NCBI GenBank assembly: GCA_002733765.1
Contig: NVWU01000011.1
Coordinates: 1 to 64,000, forward strand
DNA: 64,000 nt
Source: Colwellia sp.
Lineage (GTDB): Bacteria > Pseudomonadota > Gammaproteobacteria > Enterobacterales > Alteromonadaceae
Direction: 5' to 3'
In this document: positions 43,244 through 51,861 of the stretch, piece by piece
Layout: every line of letters starts with the position of its first letter
Numbering within the stretch: position 1 is the stretch's first letter
Notes under the pieces: generated by a model
Database searches by the model: none
What the model saw: the letters and a program-made list of their open reading frames with translations, nothing else
What the model was told of the DNA's origin: nothing
Position numbers and translations under genes: made by a program

Positions 43244-44188
43244 TTAAGTCACTACTATCGCTTCTATAATGCTTTGACCAATATCATCGCTATTCATTAA
43301 TTCGCCGGTTGACTGTAAGCGGTGAGCAACCAGATAAGGAAATATGGCTTGTACGTCTTCAATAATGACAAATTCACGCCCTTGTATCATGGCATAACTT
43401 TTAACCGCGTCTATTAAGCCTAAGCAAGCGCGAGTTGACAGCCCAGCAATAAATAAATTGCTATTGCGAGTGTAGGCAACCAAGTCTTGTAAATAATCAA
43501 TAATGCTATCGGCTAAATGAATGGCTTTGGCTGTTTGTTGTAATGCCATGAGTTGTTCGGCTTTTATCACGGGGGTAAGCGTGTCTAATTTACCTCGGCC
43601 GCTTTCGCCTTTAAATAAGCGACGTTCAGCCGCTTTTTCAGGGTAGCCTAGTGATATGCGTAATAAAAAGCGATCAAGCTGAGACTCGGGTAATTCAAAG
43701 GTGCCAATTTGTTGTGAAGGGTTTTGTGTGGCAATAACAAAAAATGGTTTAGGTAATATTAAGGTTTTTCCCTCACTGCTGACTTGGCGTTCTTCCATGG
43801 CTTCTAGCAATGAACTTTGCGTTTTTGGTGTGGCTCGGTTTACTTCGTCGGCGAGTACTAGTTGTGAAAAAATAGGCCCTTGATGAAAGCAGAATTTGTT
43901 GAGTTCTTTTTCAAAAATGGATACGCCTAAAATATCTGAGGGCAGTAAGTCGCTGGTAAATTGAATACGTTTAAAATCTAACCCTAAAGTAATGGCCAAT
44001 GCGTGTGCTTGGGTAGTTTTACCACAGCCGGGTAAATCTTCAATTAATAAATGGCCGTTGGCGAGTAAGCAGGTAAGTGCCACTTTGTTTTGCTGACTTT
44101 TACCTAAAATAACACTGTTAAGTTGAGCAAGTATATTATCTGTTAATGATTGTGCGTCGTTAAGTGCTAAGTTGTTAGTGTTTGGCAC
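43244..44188 (-). CDS. MoxR-family AAA+ ATPase
   Basis: 314 residues with Walker A (EDLPGCGKTTQAHAL), Walker B (QLVLADEVNRATPKTQ), sensor 1 (FFVIATQNPSQQIGTFEL) and the arginine region of MoxR proteins (LPESQLDRFLLRI). A likely chaperone for the DUF58/TgpA-like partners encoded downstream. It starts the trio operon and is followed upstream by the tandem repeat array. Confidence 0.93.
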   Translation of the reverse strand: MPNTNNLALNDAQSLTDNILAQLNSVILGKSQQNKVALTCLLANGHLLIEDLPGCGKTTQAHALAITLGLDFKRIQFTSDLLPSDILGVSIFEKELNKFCFHQGPIFSQLVLADEVNRATPKTQSSLLEAMEERQVSSEGKTLILPKPFFVIATQNPSQQIGTFELPESQLDRFLLRISLGYPEKAAERRLFKGESGRGKLDTLTPVIKAEQLMALQQTAKAIHLADSIIDYLQDLVAYTRNSNLFIAGLSTRACLGLIDAVKSYAMIQGREFVIIEDVQAIFPYLVAHRLQSTGELMNSDDIGQSIIEAIVVT

Positions 44189-44232
44189 GATTGTTCCTTG
44201 TTACTTGATTGTATTTAAAATGTTTATTTCTT

Positions 44233-44683
44233 CGTCACCTCCGTGGTGTATTAATCGGAGGTCTCAGCTTTATTGCACGAGATTCCCGATTAAGTGATTA
44301 CGGGAATGACGGTTTGATTTTCTATCACCACCTCCGTGGTGTATTAATCGGAGGTCTCAGCTTTATTGCGCGAGATTCCCGATTAAGTAACTACGGGAAT
44401 GACGGTTTGATTTTCCATCGTCACCTCCGTGGTGTATTAATCGGAGGTCTCAGCTTTATTGCGCGAGATTCCCGATTAAGTAACTACGGGAATGACGGTT
44501 TGATTTTCCATCACCACCTCCGTGGTGTATTAATCGGAGGTCTCAGCTTTATTGCGCGAGATTCCCGATTAAGTAACTACGAGAATGACGGTTTGATTTT
44601 CCATCGTCACCTCCGTGGTGTATTAATCGGAGGTCTCAGCTTTATTGTACGAGAGTCCCGATTAAGTGACTACGGGAATGACG
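44233..44683. repeat. Tandem array of five 93-bp two-arm palindromic repeats
   Basis: Five head-to-tail units begin at 44233, 44326, 44419, 44512 and 44605 (period exactly 93 bp). Each has a CCT-type hairpin, a ~15-bp spacer, a TTC-type hairpin and, except the last, a TGACGGTTTGATTTTC linker. Units 1, 3 and 5 begin CGTCACC, units 2 and 4 CACCACC, suggesting growth by dimer duplication. Since 93 is a multiple of 3 an open frame runs through it; this is not a gene. The array lies 14 bp from the lipoprotein gene stop. Confidence 0.95.
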
Positions 44684-44696
44684 TTGCTGAGTTATA

Positions 44697-44990
44697 TTAT
44701 TCCTCTGTACTTTTTTTATTGCTAACTGTTTTTTTCTTTACTTTAAAATCAATAAAATAACCATCTCGCTCTGCTTGCTTTTCATGTATTGGTTCAAAAG
44801 AAGTAAAAACATACATACGCAAGTGGTCTTCTTGTACTGTCGGGTATTCATTATTTACTGCGCCAGTATTTTGTTGTTGCGCTAACTTTGCTTTGTTGGG
44901 CTCACTTTCACTTAGTTCACGTATACTTGTGGTTTGGCAAGCACTGAGTAGTAAACTGCTTAATACTAAGGCACTTTTAAATACAGACAT
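44697..44990 (-). CDS. Small lipoprotein of the secretin operon
   Basis: 97 residues with a lipoprotein signal (LVLSSLLLSAC, lipobox LSAC with Cys at 18). The rest is hydrophilic, with a conserved-looking MYVFTSFEPIHEKQAERDGYF and a Lys/Glu tail. It lies 21 bases after the secretin gene on the same strand, where a pilotin or secretin-associated lipoprotein would be expected; that role is inference. The Gln after Cys suggests outer-membrane sorting. Confidence 0.75.
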   Translation of the reverse strand: MSVFKSALVLSSLLLSACQTTSIRELSESEPNKAKLAQQQNTGAVNNEYPTVQEDHLRMYVFTSFEPIHEKQAERDGYFIDFKVKKKTVSNKKSTEE

Positions 44991-45010
44991 TGTGTTGGTA
45001 CTCCTGCGTA

Positions 45011-47311
45011 CTAAGGCTTTATTTGTTCAATGATTTGTTGAAAGGGTTTGTCGGACACTAAATAAAGCCAAGTTGTGTCGCCTTCTTCAGCAAAAGGCCT
45101 TAATTCTTCTTGCATAATGGTGGCAGATAACCAATTACCATGCAGGGTGCTGTTGGTTACTGTTTGTGCGACAGGTGTATGGTTACGCAACTTAAAAGCA
45201 CTAACAAACAAATTGTCTTGCTGCCAAACCGCTTTCGCTCTGGCGCTAATACCATGAATGGGAAAAATCGCTGATGCTGAGCCCTTAATATCATTAACCG
45301 AGATTATATTTTTATTGGTTATTGTTTGCTTAGTTTGTTTATTATTCATGGCATTAATGGCAAATTTAGTCAGATCAATGTAGCGATCAAAACCATAATC
45401 AGGGTAGGGTTCTTCGTCACTATGATCGGCATTTTTATGGTAATTAAAGCCTGATATTTTTCGTGATTTATCCGCGGCTTCTTCTGGTGTCATGATGATA
45501 TGTGGTGTAATCAACATAATGTATTGGAATGATTTATTCACTTCTTGTACTTGGGTAAATAGTTCTCCTAGAAAAGGGATGTCACCTAATAGAGGTACTT
45601 TGGATGTTTCTAAGGAAGTACTGCTGCTGACCATACCACCAAGCGCTATGGTTAAACCATCTTTGGCAATAACTACGGTTTTTATATTTGCTTGATTAAC
45701 TGAGTCAATTGCTTGATGTCTAATTTCTTGTGCATCTTGGTCAAAATAAGGTAATTGTGTGCCATTGCGAACCACTTTTGACTTATCTTGCAAAATATCA
45801 ATAGTGATGGTGCGATCGGCATTAATACTGGGCATTAAATAAAGGGTGGTGCCTATTTTTCTACGCTCGGTTTCTACTTGTGTAGAGCCACCGGTAATAA
45901 TTGCATTTCCATTGTTATCTAATATTGTATCTGAAGTATTGGTTCCAATACCGGTAGCAATAATTTGTTCATCACCGATAAATATTTTTGCTTGCCTGTT
46001 ATTTGATGCAAGTATTACCGGCTTTGATAAAGTGCGCGCCTGACCGTTTTTCTTTAATAGTGCCACTTTGGCATTGACTTGATCATTAATGAACCTATAA
46101 ATACCACCGGCGGCATTAGAAGCAAAAGCATGCACGTTTTCACCACGTAATATTGCTGCTAGTGGTAGGGCGTAATTGGCGCTTACTGACTCTGACAGGT
46201 TAACACCAAAATTATCGGTGGTGATATCAAAAGGAGAGGTAGTTGCGGCGTCATCAGCAGTGCTTTGAATATTAAAATTGTCAATTTGTCCTGCGCTGTT
46301 AAAGCTAATATCAAACTCTTGATCAAAACTATCACCTACTGTGACTTCAATTATTTCCATTTCAAATAGCACTTGTGGCGTTGCTTTGTCACTGACTTTA
46401 ATTATTTCAGCTATTTCTTTTAAAGCGCCTTCGTCAGTAGAACGAACAAAAAGTAAATTATGAATACGGTTTGTAGTGATGTATATCGGTGTTTGGGCAT
46501 CCGTTACTTTAGCGACTTGCTGATCTTGAATGCTTTGCTGACCCTGTAAGCTATTTAGCTGCCCTGAGGTTAGTAAATTTTGCGGTCTGCTTTTTTGAAC
46601 AAAACTTCCTAAGGTTGCCAGTTGTTCACCTGCAACCGTGCCATTTTCACCTCTGCTGGTGTTCTGTTGATTACTATTTTGACCATATTGTTGATTATTA
46701 TTTTGGTTACTATTTATATTATTATTTCGACCATTACTACTTTGATTGTTACTGCTATTGTTACTGCTACTATTATTAGACGAGCTACTGCTTACATTGG
46801 AAACAATGGCATCTTCAACCTCTTCAAAGGGTAAACCAATAAAGTCATCATTTTTGTATTCTAAGGTTAATATTACGCGTTCGCCGTAAAGGTTTCGGAT
46901 AGTCTTAGCCGCCGCTTCAACATTTTGATGACGCAGCTCAAATGTTCGTACTAAATCATCACGAAAAACGACAATATCGCTTTGGTACTGTTCAGCGGTC
47001 ATCAATAAATAACTGTCTGTTGTTCGCATATAGCGATACCAAAGCCCTGAGACTCGGGCCATGGTATCAATAATTCCTTTTGGGCTGGTTTTTTTCATGC
47101 GAAAAGTTACTGTGCGCTGACTAGCTTCAAGGGTGGCGGCCACATTGATGTCGGCAATATCAGCCAACAAACCTACCGCATCTTGAATTTTGGCTTGTTT
47201 AAATTCTATAAAGGGAATTTTTTGTTCCTTTTCTTTGGCTGATACTGAGCTTATTACTAGGCATGCTAAGGCCGCAATAAGTAGTTTGAAGTAACTCTGA
47301 TTTGTTAACAT
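45011..47311 (-). CDS. Secretin (GspD/PilQ/MshL-like outer-membrane channel)
   Basis: 766 residues. A signal peptide (about 1-25), an STN/N0-type domain (KIQDAVGLLADIADINVAAT), an N1-like domain (VEAAAKTIRNLYGERVIL), then an Asn/Ser/Gln-rich low-complexity linker (about 175-225), and the secretin core with VLFEMEIIEVTVGDSFD and the C-terminal signature VPLLGDIPFLGELF. A C-terminal extension of about 130 residues follows the core. It should form the outer-membrane pore for the pilus or secreted product. Coupled to the PilP-like gene (1-base overlap at 47311). Confidence 0.93.
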   Translation of the reverse strand: MLTNQSYFKLLIAALACLVISSVSAKEKEQKIPFIEFKQAKIQDAVGLLADIADINVAATLEASQRTVTFRMKKTSPKGIIDTMARVSGLWYRYMRTTDSYLLMTAEQYQSDIVVFRDDLVRTFELRHQNVEAAAKTIRNLYGERVILTLEYKNDDFIGLPFEEVEDAIVSNVSSSSSNNSSSNNSSNNQSSNGRNNNINSNQNNNQQYGQNSNQQNTSRGENGTVAGEQLATLGSFVQKSRPQNLLTSGQLNSLQGQQSIQDQQVAKVTDAQTPIYITTNRIHNLLFVRSTDEGALKEIAEIIKVSDKATPQVLFEMEIIEVTVGDSFDQEFDISFNSAGQIDNFNIQSTADDAATTSPFDITTDNFGVNLSESVSANYALPLAAILRGENVHAFASNAAGGIYRFINDQVNAKVALLKKNGQARTLSKPVILASNNRQAKIFIGDEQIIATGIGTNTSDTILDNNGNAIITGGSTQVETERRKIGTTLYLMPSINADRTITIDILQDKSKVVRNGTQLPYFDQDAQEIRHQAIDSVNQANIKTVVIAKDGLTIALGGMVSSSTSLETSKVPLLGDIPFLGELFTQVQEVNKSFQYIMLITPHIIMTPEEAADKSRKISGFNYHKNADHSDEEPYPDYGFDRYIDLTKFAINAMNNKQTKQTITNKNIISVNDIKGSASAIFPIHGISARAKAVWQQDNLFVSAFKLRNHTPVAQTVTNSTLHGNWLSATIMQEELRPFAEEGDTTWLYLVSDKPFQQIIEQIKP

Positions 47312-47919
47312 TATTGAACCACTAATTTTTTGCCAAGCTTACCTGTTGTGATGATAATATTGTTTCGGCTTACACCTTCAACAATAAGTACTAATTCTTT
47401 TACAATGTCGTGTAAGCCAATTTGATCACCAATTCTCACGGTGTAAACGCCCATACCGAGAATTTCTAAAATACCAATTACTTCACCTGATGCTGATTCT
47501 GCATAACCTCGATATTTCATAATAGGTAAGCCATCGGCTGTAAATGCCGTAGTGGTAGCTAATAGTAAAGCGTTTGAGGCTAAACTATTGCCTGAATTTG
47601 CTGTATTTTGCTTTTGCTGATTACGATACATTTGATCGGTATAAGAGAAGGGATCTCGTTTGGGGTTTGGTTGTATATATTTATCAGCCCTTTCCTGTGG
47701 GCGATTATTCATTTTATTATCAATCTCTTGGTAGTATTGACTGACTTTATTAAGTTTTTCTTCTAGCTTACCTAAGGGAGAACTCTCTTCTTGTGCTTGT
47801 AGTGGAGTAGGGTAAATCAGTGTCATTAGCACAAGTATTGTTGAGACTAACAAGGCACTGGTAAATTTATAATTCATGATGAAAACAGCTTTGGCTTTGT
47901 TATTTGACGTTATTGCCAA
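47311..47919 (-). CDS. PilP/MshK-like secretin-associated periplasmic protein
   Basis: Up to 202 residues; a start at an internal Met (residue 15, MNYKFTSALLVSTILVLMTL) would give a cleaner signal peptide. A predicted coiled segment is followed by RDPFSYTDQMY (PilP proteins carry a similar RDPF) and a small beta domain (YTVRIGDQIGLHDIVKELVL) typical of HR/PilP domains that bind the secretin. First gene of the secretin operon; a Fur-like site sits about 40 bp upstream. Confidence 0.78.
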   Translation of the reverse strand: MAITSNNKAKAVFIMNYKFTSALLVSTILVLMTLIYPTPLQAQEESSPLGKLEEKLNKVSQYYQEIDNKMNNRPQERADKYIQPNPKRDPFSYTDQMYRNQQKQNTANSGNSLASNALLLATTTAFTADGLPIMKYRGYAESASGEVIGILEILGMGVYTVRIGDQIGLHDIVKELVLIVEGVSRNNIIITTGKLGKKLVVQ

Positions 47920-47958
47920 AATAAGGTGTGGAAATTATACAGCACGACAAACCAAATG

Positions 47959-47981
47959 CAAATGATAATGGTTATCGTTTG
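47959..47981. promoter_or_regulatory. Fur-like dyad upstream of the secretin operon
   Basis: AATGATAATGGTTATCGTT is a near-perfect dyad (arms TGATAA and TTATC) close to the Fur consensus, 40 bp before the PilP-like gene start. It suggests iron control of the pilus/secretin operon. Confidence 0.6.
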
Positions 47982-48057
47982 CTTTGGCCTGAGGTTTATT
48001 TGCAGTTTTTAGTAAACGTTTACTAAACTAAGTGGTACTTAGTTTTAATTGGGAGTG

Positions 48058-48195
48058 TTAGACTTTTATTGAAGCGTGAATAACATAAGCCGTAATAGCG
48101 AGTGCTATCACTATGCTGCTCGTCATAAATAGCCCAATAGATAAGGCACAATGAGCATAAAATTTGATTGCTTTTTTAATGAAAGCTACTGACAT
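48058..48195 (-). CDS. Small single-helix membrane protein
   Basis: A 45-residue reading frame from the ATG at 48195, beginning MSVAFIKKAIKFYAHCALSI, with one membrane helix (about 16-38) and basic residues at the N-terminus. AGGTGA lies 5 bases before the ATG, a strong ribosome site, which supports real translation. It lies alone between the DUF1566 gene and the secretin operon. I do not recognise the family. Confidence 0.55.
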   Translation of the reverse strand: MSVAFIKKAIKFYAHCALSIGLFMTSSIVIALAITAYVIHASIKV

Positions 48196-48293
48196 AGATA
48201 TCACCTAATTTTATTGTGTTAACAATAAGTGTAGGTGGTATTGAAAATTTTGCTGATAAATTAGTACGTTGCTTTGTTAATTACATAACCATG

Positions 48294-48878
48294 TTAATTG
48301 TTAATACTACGCACTAATCTTACATAACGGAATTTACTAACATCAGGCACAAACTCGGTACCATTGGTGAAGTCAATTATTTTCACGCCCAGTATTGGGG
48401 AAAAGTGTAAATTTCCTTGGTTATCTGGTGTTGATGAGTAATAAACTGCATTAAGAGTGCCAGTAAAAGTATTTAGGTTAATGGCAGGCTCATTACAACT
48501 ATGTTCAACGATTGATCCAAGTTCTTTAATATTGGGTAATCGATAACCTTGCCATTGAGCATTGTTAATTTTGAATGTTGTTACGCTACTAAGCGCTGTA
48601 GTGTAGTCAGAAAAATGTTCAGGCACGCCAACGCAATTACCACTTTGCCATGTTTGACCTAAGCTACATATTGCCCACTCTAAGCCTGTTCGTGCATCAA
48701 TAACCGTGCCTGTCTGTGAATTGATGACAAACTGTTGCGGATCATTACTACTTGCAATGCTGCTAGTTTTACATTCTTGTGCACTAACTAGTTGGTTGTT
48801 TAGCAAATAACATAGTGCAGTTAATAAAATGAGCGTTTTAGTTTTTTTTACTGCTTTTTTATTGTTATTAAAATGCAT
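48294..48878 (-). CDS. DUF1566 (Lcl-type) secreted protein
   Basis: 194 residues with a signal peptide (about 1-33). One DUF1566 domain is marked by VIDARTGLEWAICSLGQTW and YRLPNIKELGSIV, with four cysteines likely in disulfides. The family includes collagen-like adhesin Lcl C-terminal domains and marine surface proteins. It directly follows the Calx-beta/DUF1566 gene (stop and start share one base at 48878), so the two are co-translated and may form a surface complex. Confidence 0.85.
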   Translation of the reverse strand: MHFNNNKKAVKKTKTLILLTALCYLLNNQLVSAQECKTSSIASSNDPQQFVINSQTGTVIDARTGLEWAICSLGQTWQSGNCVGVPEHFSDYTTALSSVTTFKINNAQWQGYRLPNIKELGSIVEHSCNEPAINLNTFTGTLNAVYYSSTPDNQGNLHFSPILGVKIIDFTNGTEFVPDVSKFRYVRLVRSINN

Positions 48879-51331
48879 TAATTGTTTCCTCTTACGGCGC
48901 GAATTAAATTAGGAAATTGTTTGTGACATAGTTTTACTTCACCAGTATTACCGCTAACACACCATACCGTGGCATTATTATTAACACTTGGGCTAGCACT
49001 TAAATAATCACCAGAGGTATTGGTTAGCGGAAAAAATCGTGCATCCCATTCGGGTGAATTAATATCATAATTTACGATGGAGCGTAGCTCTTCAATTTTA
49101 GGTAAGCGCCAGTCACTAAAACCACATACGGCAAGGTTATTCATTACTTCAAGATAATTGGCACTGTTACAACCTTTTAGCCCGCTGACATAATTAATCA
49201 TGCCGTTATGTGGGAAAGCGCAAAGCCTAGAAATAGGTGCAGTAGAGCTTGTAAATTCACCTTTACTGCCGTCTCGTCCACCATTAACGTTATTATCGGT
49301 ATTAAACCAGTAATAGCTGTGGCTTTTACTTCGCCAGTTTGTGTGTTGAAATTGTAATGGTGCATTAAACGTGTATTTTAATGTATCGCCAACCTCTCTT
49401 GGGCTATCTTTTAGTAAATCTTTGAATTCTTCTTCACTTAATATTACGGTTTGTTTAAAGGCAGATTGTGTTTTTTCTTGCGCTGAAAAACCATCCCAAT
49501 CACGTCCGGTAATATTAGTGAAATCGCTTTTAGTCTCACCATTAACATCTTGCTTGAAGATGTTATAAATATCTTGATAAGTAACTTGGTTTAATGGCTT
49601 GCTTAACCGAGATATTTCATCATTTGATAATCTGGCGTTATAGGCTATTTGAGAGTCTTGTTTATTCTCATAGACAAGGCCTGTAACGTTATCTTCAACA
49701 CAAGAGAAACTATTATTGTTATCACTGAGCTTGTTGCCTTGATAATCAAGTTTGGTAAATGAAAATGCAGCTAAACCATCATTAAGGTCATTTTTTAATG
49801 CTTGGACACTGTCTCGCCCATATTTTGCGTCATCACCGGTGAGTGCACCGGTATCGTTTAAGGCTAAATCACCCATTAAAATAATATCGTGTGACGGTGT
49901 GTCATTTAGCTCGGCATCACCGGCGTGTAATAGGTTTAAGTGAATTGTGCTGCCACTGCGCGGTAAACCATTATCAATGACGTTAATATAAATACTGGTA
50001 CTTTCTTGTCCTGATTCAAAGATGAGTGTTTCGGTATTACCAATAATCGTGTAGTCAGCTCCTGCATTTGCAGTGCCTGATATTTCAAAGGGCACGGTAA
50101 ATGTATTACTTGTGGCGATGGATTTTGTCACTTTTATTGACACAATACCTGCTTGGTATGATGCTAGCGTATGTGACTTTTCAAAGCCATACGTGGTATT
50201 TTCAACGGCATCAGTGATGGTAATAGTGACAATATTGGTATCAACAGCAGCACCGTTTAATTCTACTATTTTGAAGTAAAACACCCGATCACTTTGTACT
50301 AATTTTTTGTAAAAAGTATACACAGGTATGCGAGTTTGATAAATAATGTCGCCGTCATCGTTATAGGTTGTGATGACATTTACTACCCCTGAAATATGTT
50401 GGTAATCTAAACCTGCCTTGGCGTGATTATCATCTTCTTCATTGGTATATGTTTCGTATTTTAGTGAGACGGTATGGTTAATGCTTCTAGGTAAAGTAAA
50501 AGTAATTACGGCAGGGCTACCTTCTTCAATTAAAAATCTATTTTGAAAGCTAATTTCTGGTTCATTGTCTGTAATGAGAATTAAACTTTGTGTTAATGCC
50601 GTACTAGCACCAGTTATTTCAGTAACAGTGAAATAAAAGTTTAAATTATCATGTGTGGTAAAATTAAGTAAGGTATTAAGTTTAACTGATAAGCTTGTTT
50701 CACCTGGTTCAAAAAAGATAACGCCTTCAGTTGCCTTATAGTCAAGATCAACTTTTGCTGTACCATCATTAGCTTGGTAATGAACACCAACACGGTGTGT
50801 GGCAGGAGCAGAAAGTGTTAAGTTAATTATAACATTACTGCCTTCTTGTACGGTATGTTTGTTATCAAAACTTAGTTCAGGCTCGTTGTCGTTAATTTTT
50901 ATAGTTAGCTCTTTATCACTGGTGTTGGCTCCTTTTATATTACTAATGTGCAATGAAAATCTGCTTAGTGATTGAGCAATACTATTGTCAATGGTTTGGA
51001 GGGTAACTGTCGCTATTTTTTCTCCTGCGGCAATAGTAATATTGCCGTTTGCTGTATGAAAATGTTCACCGTCTCGTGCAGTGTCAGTGGTTGTGACAAA
51101 ATCAAAACTAACATCGTGAAGTGTTGATTTATCTAAGCTAAAAGTAATAATGACACTTTCACCTTCATTTACGGTGTAACTTGTTTCAAAAGATAAATTA
51201 GGGTTAAATTTACTCCCCGCCGGCGCTTCACCACTTCCACCACCGCAAGCTGTTAACAGTAAAGTAAGCAGTAAGGCTTTACTGCTATTTATGCAAAAAC
51301 GATAGAATGATTTTACCGAGAAGTTGTTCAT
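48878..51331 (-). CDS. Calx-beta repeat lipoprotein with C-terminal DUF1566 domain
   Basis: 817 residues. A lipoprotein signal (LLLTLLLTACGGGSG) is followed by about four Calx-beta repeats (about 45-480; each begins with YTVNEGESVIITFSL- or HTVQEGSNVIINLTL-like strands and an Asp/Asn-rich loop). A linker and a DUF1566 domain (about 560-815, FSDWRLPKIEELRSIVNYD) with several cysteines follow. Calx-beta domains bind calcium and are common in adhesins. It could be a surface adhesin or a substrate/tip protein linked with the pilus cluster next door; that link is positional only. Confidence 0.87.
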   Translation of the reverse strand: MNNFSVKSFYRFCINSSKALLLTLLLTACGGGSGEAPAGSKFNPNLSFETSYTVNEGESVIITFSLDKSTLHDVSFDFVTTTDTARDGEHFHTANGNITIAAGEKIATVTLQTIDNSIAQSLSRFSLHISNIKGANTSDKELTIKINDNEPELSFDNKHTVQEGSNVIINLTLSAPATHRVGVHYQANDGTAKVDLDYKATEGVIFFEPGETSLSVKLNTLLNFTTHDNLNFYFTVTEITGASTALTQSLILITDNEPEISFQNRFLIEEGSPAVITFTLPRSINHTVSLKYETYTNEEDDNHAKAGLDYQHISGVVNVITTYNDDGDIIYQTRIPVYTFYKKLVQSDRVFYFKIVELNGAAVDTNIVTITITDAVENTTYGFEKSHTLASYQAGIVSIKVTKSIATSNTFTVPFEISGTANAGADYTIIGNTETLIFESGQESTSIYINVIDNGLPRSGSTIHLNLLHAGDAELNDTPSHDIILMGDLALNDTGALTGDDAKYGRDSVQALKNDLNDGLAAFSFTKLDYQGNKLSDNNNSFSCVEDNVTGLVYENKQDSQIAYNARLSNDEISRLSKPLNQVTYQDIYNIFKQDVNGETKSDFTNITGRDWDGFSAQEKTQSAFKQTVILSEEEFKDLLKDSPREVGDTLKYTFNAPLQFQHTNWRSKSHSYYWFNTDNNVNGGRDGSKGEFTSSTAPISRLCAFPHNGMINYVSGLKGCNSANYLEVMNNLAVCGFSDWRLPKIEELRSIVNYDINSPEWDARFFPLTNTSGDYLSASPSVNNNATVWCVSGNTGEVKLCHKQFPNLIRAVRGNN

Positions 51332-51357
51332 ATTTATTCCTTCATTTTATCTACAAT

Positions 51358-51861
51358 TTATGTAAGACAAACTTTTATATTGTGCTGTGTTAATAACGCA
51401 GTTAGCTTTTCTGTAGAGGTATAGCCTATCGTTTTAAAAACGAGGCTTCCTTGGCTGTTAAACAGTAGCATCATGGGAACAGGGCTTTTGGCTCCTATCG
51501 CTTGTACTATATTGTTATTGGCTACATAGGCTGGAAAAGTATTTTTTTCACGCATCAGTTCATGACGTAACTTTTGTTTACTGCCCTGTACACCTAACAT
51601 CACGGTTTGTATTGTGGGGCAGGTATGCTGAATTTTTTTTAATACTTTATGTTGTCGTTGACACCAACGGCAATTGGGCATAAAAAAAGCGGTTAAGAGA
51701 GGGCTGCCCTGATAGTTGGCTAGTGTTTGTATTTGTGGTGCAGAACTGTTTTGGGCATTTAATCTCACCATCGATTGTTGATAAATGCTGTCAGCGTTTG
51801 CTAAAGCAGTAAACGCGGATAAGCAAAATACTAGCACCTTTATTGCTAGGCTAAAATTCAT
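51358..51861 (-). CDS. Thioredoxin-like periplasmic protein (CRWC motif)
   Basis: About 167 residues from the ATG at 51861, chosen because it begins a signal peptide (MNFSLAIKVLVFCLSAF); an ATG at 51903 would add 14 residues. A thioredoxin-fold motif FFMPNCRWCQRQHKVL gives the active-site CxxC, and a later cis-Pro-like SPVPMMLLFN fits the fold. It overlaps the TonB-receptor gene end by 11 bases. The receptor carries CSMC in its plug, so this protein may control the redox state of that motif; this is inference. Confidence 0.82.
   Translation of the reverse strand: MNFSLAIKVLVFCLSAFTALANADSIYQQSMVRLNAQNSSAPQIQTLANYQGSPLLTAFFMPNCRWCQRQHKVLKKIQHTCPTIQTVMLGVQGSKQKLRHELMREKNTFPAYVANNNIVQAIGAKSPVPMMLLFNSQGSLVFKTIGYTSTEKLTALLTQHNIKVCLT

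Noticed and set aside
44233-44683. CRISPR array
   Set aside because: Units are 93 bp, contiguous and almost identical over their whole length, with no unique spacers, and there are no cas genes in the window.
44209-44760. A 183-codon open frame with five 31-residue repeats
   Set aside because: It runs through the tandem 93-bp non-coding repeats; the period is a multiple of 3, so the frame stays open by chance. No ribosome site or homologue-like content.
26178-47919. Standard MSHA pilus locus
   Set aside because: Some parts resemble MSHA (MshI-like fusion, MshL-like secretin), but the order differs, mshM/mshN-like genes are not seen, and there is a PilT and a second GspE.
47959-47981. Promoter or operator of the 45-residue gene at 48058-48195
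   Set aside because: It lies downstream of that gene's stop on the same strand and directly upstream of the secretin operon, so it is assigned to the latter.
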